Notes: generated by a model from the sequence alone, not told the origin. 53,994 bases of DNA from Bradyrhizobium liaoningense (GCF_018130785.1 NZ_JAFCJT010000038.1:1-53994); one strand, 5' to 3'; shown: positions 16,605 to 25,254, counted from the first letter of the stretch. Translations and numbers: made by a program.

Positions 16605-17258
16605 ATGGTCAGACAGGCCAAAGCGCCGAGGATACTGACTCACGACCAGATCTGGGTCGCGCTGGATCGGCTGGCGGCGCGTGCCGGCTTGTCGCCGTCC
16701 GGCCTCGCCAAGCGCGCCGGGCTCGATCCCACCACCTTCAACAAGTCCAAGCGCGTCACCCCCGACGGGCGCGAGCGCTGGCCATCCACCGAATCGATCG
16801 CGAAAGCGCTGGCGGCAGCCGGCTCCTCGATGGACATTTTTGCCGGGTTGATCGGTGACGACACGAGCGACGGCCGCTCGGTGCCGCTGCTCGGCCTCGC
16901 GCTGGCCGGCGCGAGCGGCGCTTTCGACGAGGCCGGCTTTCCATCCGGCAAGGGCTGGACCGAACTTGCGCTTCCCACCGCCGACGACAGTCGCACTTTT
17001 GCGCTGGAGATTTCCGGCGATGCGCTTGCTCCTGCCTATCGCGACGGCGACATCATCCTGATCTCACCCGGCGCGCCGATCCGCAAAGGCGATCGCGTGG
17101 TGGTGAAGACCAAGGCGGGCGGGGTGACGGTCGCGACGCTGAAGCGCCGCACGGCAAAGGCACTGGAATTGCAGCCGCTCGATGCATCGCAGGCCGAGCA
17201 CACCATGGCGCCGAGCGACGTCGGCTGGATCGCGCGAATCGTGTGGGCGAGCCAGTGA
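16605..17258 (+). CDS. S24/LexA-like transcriptional regulator, apparently without the catalytic serine
   Basis: A 217-residue protein. Residues 10-60 form a helix-turn-helix (LDRLAARAGLSPSGLAKRAG), and the C-terminal half is an S24 peptidase-like beta fold (FALEISGDALAPAYRDGDII, then GDRVVVKTKAGGVTVATLKR). In active LexA/CI proteins the first motif carries G-D-S-M with a nucleophilic Ser; here it is G-D-A-L. The lysine of the dyad may still be present in VVVKTKAG. It probably binds DNA as a regulator without self-cleavage. ATG 16605 is chosen over an upstream TTG at 16584. Confidence 0.85.
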   Translation: MVRQAKAPRILTHDQIWVALDRLAARAGLSPSGLAKRAGLDPTTFNKSKRVTPDGRERWPSTESIAKALAAAGSSMDIFAGLIGDDTSDGRSVPLLGLALAGASGAFDEAGFPSGKGWTELALPTADDSRTFALEISGDALAPAYRDGDIILISPGAPIRKGDRVVVKTKAGGVTVATLKRRTAKALELQPLDASQAEHTMAPSDVGWIARIVWASQ

Positions 17259-17266
17259 GCATTCCG

Positions 17267-17392
17267 CTGTCATTCCCTGCGAAAGCGGGAAATCCAGTAC
17301 GCCGCAGCGTTTCGGTTCAATCACGAACGCGTCCGGAATACTGGATCATCCGCCCCGAGCGCGCAATTGCGCACAAGGCGGACGATGACAGT
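17267..17392. repeat. Dispersed inverted repeat, family with central ttcaatcac
   Basis: The arms ctgtcattccctgcgaaagcggg and gcggacgatgacag, with atccagta/tactggat inside, surround a conserved centre containing ggttcaatcac. The same arrangement recurs at 41993-42100 and, inverted, at 47430-47529. It lies between two convergent genes. Confidence 0.75.
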
Positions 17393-17402
17393 GAGAGTAC
17401 GG

Positions 17403-19046
17403 CTACGCGCTTCGCGCCAGCGCGCCGTCGATCATGTTGACCGCGTTCTGCACGCCGTAGACCGCAACGAAGGAGCCGAAGCGCGGGCCCTTCTCCTGGC
17501 CTAGCAGTACCTGGTAGAGCATGTTGAACCAGTCGAGCGTCACGCCCGGACGGCCGTCCTTGCCCTTCTTGACCTGGTCGAGGAACGGCTCGCGGCGGCC
17601 GATCTCGTAGACGACGTTCTGGATGTCCTCGGCCGAGGATTCCTGCGGAAGCTGCGACAGCGCATCGCGCAGATCCTGCAACGCGGCGCGCTCAACCTCG
17701 GTCGGCTCGCGGAACTGCTTCGTCGGCGCCACGAAGTCACGGTAGTAGTTGATGGCGTAGCCGACCATCGCGTCGAGCTTCGGATGCGTCTGCGGGCTGA
17801 CGCCGGGACGATAGCGGCCGATGAACCCCCACAGCGTCTCGGCATTCTCCGCGTTCGACGACGACACCAGCGTCAGCAGGAGCTGGAAGGTGACGGGCAT
17901 GTCGCCCTTCGGCGGATGGCCGTTGTGGACGTGCCACACGGGATTGCCGAGCTTCTGCTTGCCATCCTGCTTCGCAAAGCCGTCGATGAACTGCTGGTAG
18001 TCGTCGACGTTGCGCGGGATAACGTCGAAGTATAGCCGCTTGGCCGCCTTCGGCTCGCGATACATGAACAGCGACAGCGATTCCGGCGACGCGTAACGCA
18101 GCCATTCGTCGATGGTGAGACCGTTGCCCTTCGACTTCGAGATCTTCTGGCCCTTCTCGTCGAGGAAAAGCTCGTAATTGAAGCCTTCGGGCGGCGTGCC
18201 GCCGAGCGCCTTCGCGATCGCGCCGGAGAGCTTCACGGAGTCGATCAGGTCCTTGCCGGCCATCTCGTAGTCGACGCCGAGCGCGACCCAGCGCATCGCC
18301 CAGTCGGCCTTCCACTGGCACTTGACGTTGCCGCCCGTGACCGGCGTCTCGACTTCCTGGTTGGTATCAGGATCGACATAGGTCACCGTGCCGGCCGCGA
18401 CGTCGCGGCGGATCATCGGGACCTGGAGCACGACACCGGTGGTCTTGCTGATCGGCAGGAACGGCGAATAGGTCGCGCGGCGATCGGGGCCGAGCGTCGG
18501 CAGGATGATCGCCATCACCTTGTCGTAGGCGGCGAGCATCTTGAGCAGCGTCGCGTCGAAGCGGCCCGACGTATAGTAATCGGTCGAGCTCGCGAACTCG
18601 TAGTCGAAGCCGAAATGATCGAGGAAGGCACGTAAGCGCGCGTTGTTGTGGTGCCCGAACGACGGGTGCTCATTGGAGAACGGATCCGGCACCCGTGTCA
18701 GCGGCTTGCCGAGATGCGCGGCCAGCATCTCCTTGTTGGGGACGTTGTCGGGCACCTTCCGAAACCCGTCCATGTCGTCGGAGAAGGCGAGCAGGCGCGT
18801 CTTGATCTTGTCCTCGGTCAGCACGCGGAAGGCATGCCGCACCATCGAGGTGCGCGCCACCTCGCCGAATGTGCCGATATGCGGCAGGCCGGACGGACCA
18901 TAGCCGGTCTCGAACAGCACCTCGTCCTTCGGGCTTTTCTTCAGCCGCGCGACAATGGCCTTCGCCTGCTCGAACGGCCAGGCGTTGGATTGTTCGGCGA
19001 GCGCACGCAGGTCGCTCGGGTTCGCGGCAAGATCGATAACGGACAT
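17403..19046 (-). CDS. lysK: Lysine--tRNA ligase, class I
   Basis: A 547-residue enzyme charging tRNA-Lys. It belongs to class I: the HIGH-like signature SGLPHIGTFGEVARTSM lies near residue 53 and the KMSKS-like signature GQKISKSKGN near residue 298, with the Rossmann fold between. Class I LysRS is typical of archaea, spirochaetes and many alphaproteobacteria, whereas most bacteria use the unrelated class II enzyme. The length fits the family. The ATG start is followed by MSVIDLAANPSDLRALAEQS. It is monocistronic between two repeats. Confidence 0.96.
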   Translation of the reverse strand: MSVIDLAANPSDLRALAEQSNAWPFEQAKAIVARLKKSPKDEVLFETGYGPSGLPHIGTFGEVARTSMVRHAFRVLTEDKIKTRLLAFSDDMDGFRKVPDNVPNKEMLAAHLGKPLTRVPDPFSNEHPSFGHHNNARLRAFLDHFGFDYEFASSTDYYTSGRFDATLLKMLAAYDKVMAIILPTLGPDRRATYSPFLPISKTTGVVLQVPMIRRDVAAGTVTYVDPDTNQEVETPVTGGNVKCQWKADWAMRWVALGVDYEMAGKDLIDSVKLSGAIAKALGGTPPEGFNYELFLDEKGQKISKSKGNGLTIDEWLRYASPESLSLFMYREPKAAKRLYFDVIPRNVDDYQQFIDGFAKQDGKQKLGNPVWHVHNGHPPKGDMPVTFQLLLTLVSSSNAENAETLWGFIGRYRPGVSPQTHPKLDAMVGYAINYYRDFVAPTKQFREPTEVERAALQDLRDALSQLPQESSAEDIQNVVYEIGRREPFLDQVKKGKDGRPGVTLDWFNMLYQVLLGQEKGPRFGSFVAVYGVQNAVNMIDGALARSA

Positions 19047-19123
19047 CTAAGAGGCCTCCGGGCCGCGGAAAATAGCGATTTTCCGGCAGAATGCAATTTT
19101 ATGGGGCGAAGCAGCCGCCTCCG

Positions 19124-19210
19124 CCGTCATTGCGAGCGAAGCGAAGCAATCCAGAATCTTTCCGCGGAAACAGTCTGGATTGCTTCGTCGCTGCACTCCT
19201 CGCAATGACG
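19124..19210. repeat. Palindromic dispersed repeat, second copy of the 2664 type
   Basis: The left arm cgtcattgcgagcgaagcg and right arm ctcgcaatgacg pair, with gcaatccaga and tctggattgc inside. It matches the element at 2664-2742 closely. It sits upstream of lysK and downstream of the SBP_bac_3 gene. Confidence 0.8.
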
Positions 19211-19232
19211 ATGGAGGTGGCAGCGGAAGCAG

Positions 19233-20186
19233 CTAAAACGGGCTCACCGAAAAATACCGCAGCCACAAATCTGTGTAGCGGCCCTTTTCCCAGACGCGGA
19301 ACAGGGCCCAGTTCAGCGCCTGGCGCAGCACGTCGTTGCCCTTGCGGACGGCGATGCCGATGCCCTCGCCGAAGAAGCGGCTCTCGACGAAGGGGCCGCC
19401 GGAGAAGGCGCAGCAATCGCCGGAATCCGTGCCGTTGATCCAGAACGCCAGCGAGATGGCGTCGCCGAAGATGAAATCGACCTCGCCCTTGCGCAAGGCT
19501 GCGCGCATCGCGTCGTCGTTGGGATAGGGGTGCAACTCGGCGTCGGTGAACATCGCCTTGAGGTACGCTTCATGCGCGGAGCCGGCGATGACGCCGACCT
19601 TCTTGCCCTCGAGATATTCGGGCCGGATCTCCGGCATCACCGCGTCCTTGCGCGAGGCGAAGCGCGCCGGCACGCGGTAATAGGGATCGGTGAAATCGAC
19701 GCGGGCGCGGAGCTGCGGGCTCACCGCCATCGAGGCGATGATGGCATCGCCCCGGTTGGAGGAGAGCGCGTCGACCAGCGTCTCGAAGCGGCGCATCTGC
19801 ACGGTGCAGGTGACCTTGATCTCCTCGCACAGCGCGCGGGCGAGATCGACGTTGAAGCCGGCCGGATTGCCGTCGGCGCCGGTGTAGTTGAACGGCGGAT
19901 AGTCGGTCTCGGTCAGGAAGCGGATCACAGTCAGGCGCGACAGGTCCGGCCGCTCCGGCCGCCGCCGCGGGTCCCAGAAGCCGGGCACGGCCTGCGGGGC
20001 CGCCTGGGGGACCGGCGTGGCTTGAGGCGCCGCCGGCGGCTGCTTGGGCGGGGCCTGGGCCTTTGCTCCGGGCAGGACCGCGAGCAGGCAAACGGCCGCC
20101 GCCAGCCCCGTCAGCAAGCCACGGGCAGATTTGGACGATTTCGCCTGTTGCGATGGAGCCATCGGCCGGAAATGAACGAATTTCAT
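19233..20186 (-). CDS. Amino-acid-type periplasmic substrate-binding protein (SBP_bac_3)
   Basis: A 317-residue exported protein with a basic N-terminus and a hydrophobic core (LLTGLAAAVCLLAVLPGAKA), then a Pro/Gln/Ala-rich spacer (residues 45-80), then a type II binding fold: IRFLTETDYPPFNYTGADGN, GFNVDLARALCEEIK, DAIIASMAVSPQLR and VDFIFGDAISLAFW. Such proteins bind polar amino acids or related ligands. No permease or ATPase gene adjoins it, and the spacer is unusual, so a sensory or tethered role is also possible. The start could be the internal ATG eight codons later. Confidence 0.87.
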   Translation of the reverse strand: MKFVHFRPMAPSQQAKSSKSARGLLTGLAAAVCLLAVLPGAKAQAPPKQPPAAPQATPVPQAAPQAVPGFWDPRRRPERPDLSRLTVIRFLTETDYPPFNYTGADGNPAGFNVDLARALCEEIKVTCTVQMRRFETLVDALSSNRGDAIIASMAVSPQLRARVDFTDPYYRVPARFASRKDAVMPEIRPEYLEGKKVGVIAGSAHEAYLKAMFTDAELHPYPNDDAMRAALRKGEVDFIFGDAISLAFWINGTDSGDCCAFSGGPFVESRFFGEGIGIAVRKGNDVLRQALNWALFRVWEKGRYTDLWLRYFSVSPF

Positions 20187-20261
20187 TGAGATCGGAGGGC
20201 CTTATAGACCATCCGGCCGGGAACGCGAGCGCCGATTGTGGGCTGGGTGAAGGTCTCTCAG

Positions 20262-20388
20262 CCGTCATGCCCGGGCTTGTCCCGCCTGCGGGGCCGAAAC
20301 CCCTCCGGCGAGGCGAGAGCCCGGGCATCCACGAACTTTCTAGCCTGGCCCAAGAAAATAGATGGCCGGGACAAGCCCGGCCATGACG
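20262..20388. repeat. Palindromic dispersed repeat (cgtcatgcccgggcttgtccc type)
   Basis: The left arm cgtcatgcccgggcttgtccc is the near-perfect complement of the right arm gggacaagcccggccatgacg. Inner blocks are GC-rich and less symmetrical. It fills the gap between the binding-protein start and the SCO gene stop. Confidence 0.8.
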
Positions 20389-20417
20389 TTGTGGAAGTGC
20401 TGCACCCAAATCGGCCT

Positions 20418-21008
20418 TCAGAGATACCGCTTCAGATCCGCCGCGGCCTCTTCCGGCGTCCGCTTCAGGTTGAACGGCGAGACAAAGCGGCCGTCGCGGT
20501 CCATCAGATAGATCAGCGCGGTGTGGTCCATGGTGTAGTCACCGTCCTTGGTCGGGACCTTCTTGGCGTAGACCCGGTAGGAGGTGATCACCTTGGCGGT
20601 CTCCGCGGGATCGCCGCTGAGACCCTCGAGATGCGGGTCGAAGCTCGAGAGATAGTCCTTCATCGTCGCCGGCGTGTCGCGCTCGGGATCGACCGAGATG
20701 AAGATCGCATTGACCTTGTCGGCGTCCTTGCCCATGGCCCGCAGCACTTCCGAGATCTCGAACAGCGAGGTCGGGCAGACGTCGGGACAATGGGTGTAGC
20801 CGAAGAAGATCAGGGTCGGCTTGCCCTTCAGGTTCTTGTCGGTGACCGCCTTGCCGTGCTGGTCGGTGAGCTGGAACGGGCCGCCGATCGCGGCGGGCTG
20901 CGCCACCTTGCTGACCCCGCCCATGGCCCAGAACACGATCAGGAGGCCGATAACGAGGCTTGCGGCAAAGGCCGTTGCAATCACCAGCGGGCGGGCGGCG
21001 GCGCTCAT
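20418..21008 (-). CDS. SCO1/SenC family copper protein
   Basis: A 196-residue thioredoxin-fold protein anchored by an N-terminal membrane helix (VIATAFAASLVIGLLIVFWA). The copper motif GYTHCPDVCPTSLFEIS holds the CxxxC pair, and the distal histidine lies in YTMDHTALIYLMDRDG. SCO proteins deliver copper to the CuA site of cytochrome c oxidase on the periplasmic side or act as thiol-disulfide reductases. The preceding small membrane gene ends 24 bases before this start and is probably in the same unit. No oxidase gene is in the window. Confidence 0.93.
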   Translation of the reverse strand: MSAAARPLVIATAFAASLVIGLLIVFWAMGGVSKVAQPAAIGGPFQLTDQHGKAVTDKNLKGKPTLIFFGYTHCPDVCPTSLFEISEVLRAMGKDADKVNAIFISVDPERDTPATMKDYLSSFDPHLEGLSGDPAETAKVITSYRVYAKKVPTKDGDYTMDHTALIYLMDRDGRFVSPFNLKRTPEEAAADLKRYL

Positions 21009-21032
21009 GGGCGGAAGACTTCCTGTCGCGGA

Positions 21033-21227
21033 TCAGAAGCAGGCGGCAAAGCCGCTCCGGATCATTTCGAAGAACATTTGGCTACCGTAGTGGAACCACA
21101 GCGCGAGCGTGCCGATCACTGCCAGAGCGCCAAGACCCGCGCCGGCGAACAGCAGCACGGACGGCGTCCGGGCGGCAGTGGGCGAATTGTCCGATACTGG
21201 ATGGGCCGGGTGCAGTGGTTGAGCCAT
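21033..21227 (-). CDS. Small single-pass membrane protein
   Basis: A 64-residue protein with one transmembrane helix (VLLFAGAGLGALAVIGTLAL, about residues 24-43) and a short tail ending in GFAACF. I do not recognise the family. Its place just ahead of the SCO gene suggests a part in oxidase assembly or copper handling; that is inference from position. An in-frame TTG at 21269 would add 14 residues, but ATG 21227 (MAQPLHPAHP) is the more natural start. Confidence 0.6.
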   Translation of the reverse strand: MAQPLHPAHPVSDNSPTAARTPSVLLFAGAGLGALAVIGTLALWFHYGSQMFFEMIRSGFAACF

Positions 21228-21348
21228 GACAACGATCGGGGCGAAGGCCCCGGTTCCCTTGCCATTCAAATAGGCGCTGGCCCGGGCCCGGGCAAGCGCC
21301 GCGGGTGTTCCAGGGAATACTTCCCGGAATCAGATCGCGCCGATGAGG

Positions 21349-21870
21349 TCAGCGAAGCAGCTGGCCCCGAGCGGACTCCAGCTCTTCCACTTGCGGGAGG
21401 ACCCGGCGCAGGGGTCGGTTGGTCGAGGCCTGCACGTCGAGGTAGCAGGGCTTGTACATGGCCTGGAGCTGCTTGCCCCTCAGGAAGAGCATGTGCGGGG
21501 TGAGGCCGCCGCGCTGGTTGATCCAGCGCTTCACCCGCGAGGGATACATCGCATAGAGCATCTGGGTCGCTTCGGGATTGGTGACGGCGCGGCCGTTGGT
21601 GCCGAAATCCCAGGCGGCGTGGAAGCCGAGGGTCGCGTGCGAGGTCACACAGATGCGGTCGTGCGGGATGGCGCCGAGGACGATGGTGCAAGCCGAGGCG
21701 CAGAGGCCATCGATGATGACCGTGTCACCGGACTGGCGCAGGTCCTGATATTTGTCGACGTAAGTTCCGATCCGACCGCCGCGGTCATCCGCGATCCGAA
21801 CCACCGCGTGAGAAGCCCCCATGCCCGCGATCAGAAGAACCACCGCGAGCAACCCCGTCAGAAACTTCAT
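21349..21870 (-). CDS. Secreted protein with a ClpP/crotonase-like serine motif
   Basis: A 173-residue protein with a clear signal peptide (MKFLTGLLAVVLLIAGMGAS...A). The mature part has YQDLRQSGDTVIIDGLCASACTIVLGAI (read in two pieces here: GDTVIIDGLCASACT, IVLGAI), in which a serine sits between two cysteines. This resembles periplasmic proteins of the ClpP/crotonase-like group (COG3904-type). A histidine-rich stretch, TSHATLGFHAAW, follows as in those proteins. Activity is unproven. The frame is open to 22002, but the signal peptide fixes ATG 21870. Confidence 0.72.
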   Translation of the reverse strand: MKFLTGLLAVVLLIAGMGASHAVVRIADDRGGRIGTYVDKYQDLRQSGDTVIIDGLCASACTIVLGAIPHDRICVTSHATLGFHAAWDFGTNGRAVTNPEATQMLYAMYPSRVKRWINQRGGLTPHMLFLRGKQLQAMYKPCYLDVQASTNRPLRRVLPQVEELESARGQLLR

Positions 21871-22127
21871 TGTCCCCCGCCCCAGTCGAATCTGCGTGTC
21901 CGGTGGTGATGCGTTGCTAGCGTCCGTCGTAACCGTGGTTTTGTCTAGGCACGCCGGCTGGCTCAAAACAAATTCAAATCCAGTGTTGCGCCCGGGCTGC
22001 ACCCGGCAGGCCTTGGTCCCAAAGTCTCGGTCCCAAACTGGAACAAGTTAACGATGTCTTTCGCGCCAAGCCCTTGATCTCAGTTGCAACGGCTGGCTTC
22101 AATCCGGACAACTACAGGGGGGAACTC

Positions 22128-23798
22128 ATGGCCGGACACTTGGCAGAGCAGGCGGACGTAATCGTCGTCGGTGCGGGACTATCGGGACTGGTGGCCGCAA
22201 CCGAGATTGCCGACGCGGGCAAGCGCGTGATCGTGGTCGACCAGGAGGGTGAGCAATCGCTGGGCGGCCAGGCGTTCTGGTCGTTCGGCGGATTGTTCCT
22301 GGTCGATTCGCCGGAGCAGCGCCGGCTCGGCATCAAGGACTCCTTCGACCTCGCAATGCAGGACTGGATCGGCACCGCCGGCTTCGACCGCGACGAGGAT
22401 TTCTGGCCGCGCCAATGGGCCGAGGCCTATGTGGCGTTTGCGGCGGGCGAGAAACGCGACTGGCTGCGCGCGATGGGGCATCGCATCTTCCCGGTGGTCG
22501 GCTGGGCCGAGCGCGGCGGCTACGACGCGATGGGCCACGGCAATTCGGTGCCGCGCTTCCATGTCACCTGGGGAACCGGCCCCGGCATCGTCGAGCCGTT
22601 CGAACGACGCGCGCGCGAGGCCATGAAGAGCGGCCGGCTGACCTTCAGGTTCCGCCATCGCGTCGATGCGCTCTCCATCACCAACGGCACGGTGGACGGC
22701 ATCAGCGGCGCGATTCTCGCGCCTGATAATGTCGAGCGTGGCAAGAGCTCGTCGCGCAGCGTCGTCGGCGAGTTCGCACTGAAGGCGCAGGCCGTGATCG
22801 TGGCGTCTGGCGGCATCGGCGGCAATCACGAACTGGTGCGGCAGAACTGGCCGAAGCGGCTCGGCGAGCCGCCGAAGTTCATGATCTCCGGCGTGCCCGA
22901 GCATGTCGACGGTCGCATGATCGGCATCACCGAGAAATCAGGCGCGCGGCTGATCAACCGCGACCGCATGTGGCACTATGTGGAAGGCATCCAGAACTGG
23001 TCACCGATCTGGCCGCGCCACGGCATCCGCATCCTGCCAGGCCCGTCCTCGATGTGGTTCGACGCAACAGGCACGCGGCTGCCGGCGCCGTTGTTTCCCG
23101 GCTCCGACACGCTCGGCCAACTCCAATACATCATGTCCACGGGCTATGATTATTCCTGGTTCATCCTGACCCAGAGCATCATCAAGAAGGAATTTGCGCT
23201 GTCGGGCTCGGAACAGAATCCTGATCTGACAGGCAAGAGCTGGCGAATGACCCTGCGCCGCGCGACCAACAAGGGCGCGCCGGCGCCGGTGGAGGCGTTC
23301 AAAAGCCATGGTGTCGACTTCATCGTACGCGACAAGATCGAGGAACTCGTCGCGGCCATGAACAAGCTCGCCGGTAGCGACCTCCTCAAGCTCGAGCACA
23401 TCAGGATGCAGATCGAGGCGCGCGACCGCGAGATCGCCAATCCCTACGTCAAGGATGCGCAGGTGATGAACATCCACAATGCGCGCCGCTATATCGGCGA
23501 CAAGCTGATCCGCACCGCCTCGCCGCACAGGATCCTCGATCCTGCGCAGGGGCCGCTGATCGCGGTCAAGCTCAACATCCTCACCCGCAAGACGCTCGGC
23601 GGCTTCGAGACCGATCTCGACTCGCGCGTGTTCGGCAGCGAAGGCAGCGTCATTCCCGGCCTCTACGCGGTCGGCGAAGCTGCCGGCTTCGGCGGCGGCG
23701 GCGTGCACGGCTATCGTTCGCTGGAAGGCACTTTTCTGGGCGGCTGCCTGTTCTCGGGCCGCAATGCCGGCCGTGCCGCGGCAAAAGCCGTGGGCTAG
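22128..23798 (+). CDS. FAD-binding dehydrogenase (KstD/fumarate-reductase-like flavoprotein)
   Basis: A 556-residue flavoprotein. The N-terminal dinucleotide fold VIVVGAGLSGLVAATEIA is followed by an acidic VVDQEGEQSLGGQAFWS; the C-terminal FAD motif lies in AVGEAAGFGGGGVHGYRSLE. The overall pattern matches a group annotated as FAD-binding dehydrogenases, related to 3-ketosteroid-delta1-dehydrogenase and fumarate reductase flavoprotein. The substrate is unknown. AGGGGGGA upstream decides ATG 22128 over an in-frame start at 22074. The esterase gene starts three bases after the stop, so the two are co-transcribed. Confidence 0.87.
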   Translation: MAGHLAEQADVIVVGAGLSGLVAATEIADAGKRVIVVDQEGEQSLGGQAFWSFGGLFLVDSPEQRRLGIKDSFDLAMQDWIGTAGFDRDEDFWPRQWAEAYVAFAAGEKRDWLRAMGHRIFPVVGWAERGGYDAMGHGNSVPRFHVTWGTGPGIVEPFERRAREAMKSGRLTFRFRHRVDALSITNGTVDGISGAILAPDNVERGKSSSRSVVGEFALKAQAVIVASGGIGGNHELVRQNWPKRLGEPPKFMISGVPEHVDGRMIGITEKSGARLINRDRMWHYVEGIQNWSPIWPRHGIRILPGPSSMWFDATGTRLPAPLFPGSDTLGQLQYIMSTGYDYSWFILTQSIIKKEFALSGSEQNPDLTGKSWRMTLRRATNKGAPAPVEAFKSHGVDFIVRDKIEELVAAMNKLAGSDLLKLEHIRMQIEARDREIANPYVKDAQVMNIHNARRYIGDKLIRTASPHRILDPAQGPLIAVKLNILTRKTLGGFETDLDSRVFGSEGSVIPGLYAVGEAAGFGGGGVHGYRSLEGTFLGGCLFSGRNAGRAAAKAVG

Positions 23799-23801
23799 AT
23801 C

Positions 23802-24719
23802 ATGCGGAGGTGGACGCAGATCGGGGCGTTTGTTGTGGCATTGGCCGCCGCCTCGGTCGCATCTGCCGATACGATCGACGTCGACGGCGCAAAGCGCTCC
23901 TACACCGCGCAACTGCCAGCGAAAAGACCGGCACCGCTCGTGGTCGTGCTGCATGGCAAGACCCAGCGCGGCGCCGACATGGTGACGCGGACGGCGTGGC
24001 CACAGGTCGCAAAGCGCGAGGGTTTTGCCGTGGTTTTTCCTGATGGCCTCAACCATGCCTGGGCCGACGCGAGAACCAAGGCCGGCCCCGCGCTCCGTGG
24101 CCCGCCCGAGGGCACCGACGACATCGCCTTCCTCGCAAAGCTCGTCGAGAAGCTGGTGGCGAACGGCACGGCCGATCCAAAACGCGTCTATGTCACCGGC
24201 ATCTCCAATGGCGGCGCCATGGCGATGACGCTCGTTTGCGCGCGCGCCGATCTGTTTGCGGCGGGCGCGAGCGTGATCATGAATCTCACGGATGAGGCCG
24301 CAGTCACCTGCCATCCATCGCGGCCGCTGCCGATGCTGCTCATCAACGGCACGGCCGACCCGCTGGTCCCCTACGAGGGCGGACGCGGATCGAGCTATTA
24401 TGCCGCAGACGGGTTCTGGTCCACCGACGAGACGCTTGCCTTCTGGCGCAAGCTCAATGGCTGCGAGACCGATGATGCCGAGGTGACTGAAATGCCCGAC
24501 GGGGCGCCCGCAGACCAGTCCACGGCCACGCGGATCTCCTCGCGCTGCCCCAGGGGGCACGACGTCGTGCTCTACCGCATCAATCATGGCGGGCACCGCA
24601 TGCCCGGCTTCGCTCCGGATGCCCGCTTCCCGAAGGTAGCGACCAGCCTGCTCGGGCCGCAGAACCGCGACATCGACGGCGCCGAGACGATCTGGTCGTT
24701 TTTCAGTCAGTTTCCGTGA
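23802..24719 (+). CDS. Secreted esterase, PHB depolymerase/LpqC family
   Basis: A 305-residue alpha/beta hydrolase with an N-terminal signal peptide (residues 1-22, ending ASA). The oxyanion region LVVVLHGKTQRGADM is followed by the nucleophile elbow VTGISNGGAMAM (GxSxG), an acid in NGTADPLVPYEGG and a histidine in INHGGHRMPG. Families of this type hydrolyse polyhydroxybutyrate, feruloyl or related esters outside the cytoplasm; the exact substrate is open. It is coupled to the FAD dehydrogenase upstream. Sequence just after its end holds short gcatgc repeats. Confidence 0.87.
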   Translation: MRRWTQIGAFVVALAAASVASADTIDVDGAKRSYTAQLPAKRPAPLVVVLHGKTQRGADMVTRTAWPQVAKREGFAVVFPDGLNHAWADARTKAGPALRGPPEGTDDIAFLAKLVEKLVANGTADPKRVYVTGISNGGAMAMTLVCARADLFAAGASVIMNLTDEAAVTCHPSRPLPMLLINGTADPLVPYEGGRGSSYYAADGFWSTDETLAFWRKLNGCETDDAEVTEMPDGAPADQSTATRISSRCPRGHDVVLYRINHGGHRMPGFAPDARFPKVATSLLGPQNRDIDGAETIWSFFSQFP

Positions 24720-24720
24720 A

Positions 24721-24803
24721 CGACGCATGCATCGGCGGGCTACGCATGCGTGCCCGGCAACGCATGCGTGCCCGGGGTGGCAGAGCACGGGGCACTGGGC
24801 TAG
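24721..24803. repeat. Short direct repeats acgcatgcNtcg/gcatgcgtgcccgg
   Basis: acgcatgc occurs three times in about 45 bases, two copies being extended to gcatgcgtgcccgg, followed by an imperfect palindrome gcacggggcactgggc. It fills the gap before the RidA gene. I see no promoter I would defend. Confidence 0.5.
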
Positions 24804-24836
24804 ACAGGGCCGCCATTCCCACCAGGAGATCCCCCA

Positions 24837-25187
24837 ATGAGCATTCAGCGTTTCGAAACCGGCCCGCGCATGAGCCAGGTCGTCGTGCACGGCAACACCG
24901 TCTATCTCGCCGGTGTCGTCGCCAACAAGGCCGCCGGTGAAAGCGTCACGAAGCAGACCCAGGACATCCTGGCGACCATCGACAGCCATCTTGCCAAGGC
25001 CGGCACCGACAAGTCGAAGCTGCTCTCGGCCACGATCTACATCACCGACATGAAGACCTTTGGCGAGATGAACGCGGTGTGGGACGCCTGGGTCTCGCCC
25101 GGCAACACCCCGGCCCGCGCCACCGTCGAAGCCAAGCTCGCGGCTGCTCAGTACACCGTCGAGATCATGGTCACGGCGGCGAAGTAA
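24837..25187 (+). CDS. RidA family protein (YjgF/YER057c/UK114)
   Basis: A 116-residue protein of the usual Rid length. GNTVYLAGVVANKAAGESVT and the conserved TPARATVEAKLA near residues 96-107 match the family; the arginine in that motif holds the carboxylate of imine/enamine intermediates in active RidA. The family removes reactive enamines formed by PLP enzymes. This member resembles the subgroup that differs from canonical RidA at the N-terminus, so deaminase activity is not assured. AGGAG precedes the ATG. A strong terminator follows. Confidence 0.92.
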   Translation: MSIQRFETGPRMSQVVVHGNTVYLAGVVANKAAGESVTKQTQDILATIDSHLAKAGTDKSKLLSATIYITDMKTFGEMNAVWDAWVSPGNTPARATVEAKLAAAQYTVEIMVTAAK

Positions 25188-25212
25188 TTTTCACGGAAGG
25201 CCTGTAGCGAGT

Positions 25213-25254
25213 AACTGAAGCGCGATGAGCCCATCATCGCGCTTCAGTTGTTTT
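25213..25254 (+). terminator. Rho-independent terminator after the RidA gene
   Basis: A 16-base stem (aactgaagcgcgatga, 25213-25228) pairs perfectly with 25234-25249 around a five-base loop, and gtttt follows at 25250-25254. It begins 26 bases after the RidA stop. The stem is longer than typical, and the T run is short. Confidence 0.88.

Noticed and set aside
23001..24989. 662-codon minus-strand frame opposite the FAD dehydrogenase and esterase
   Set aside because: Both plus-strand genes have full family motifs, and this frame has none.
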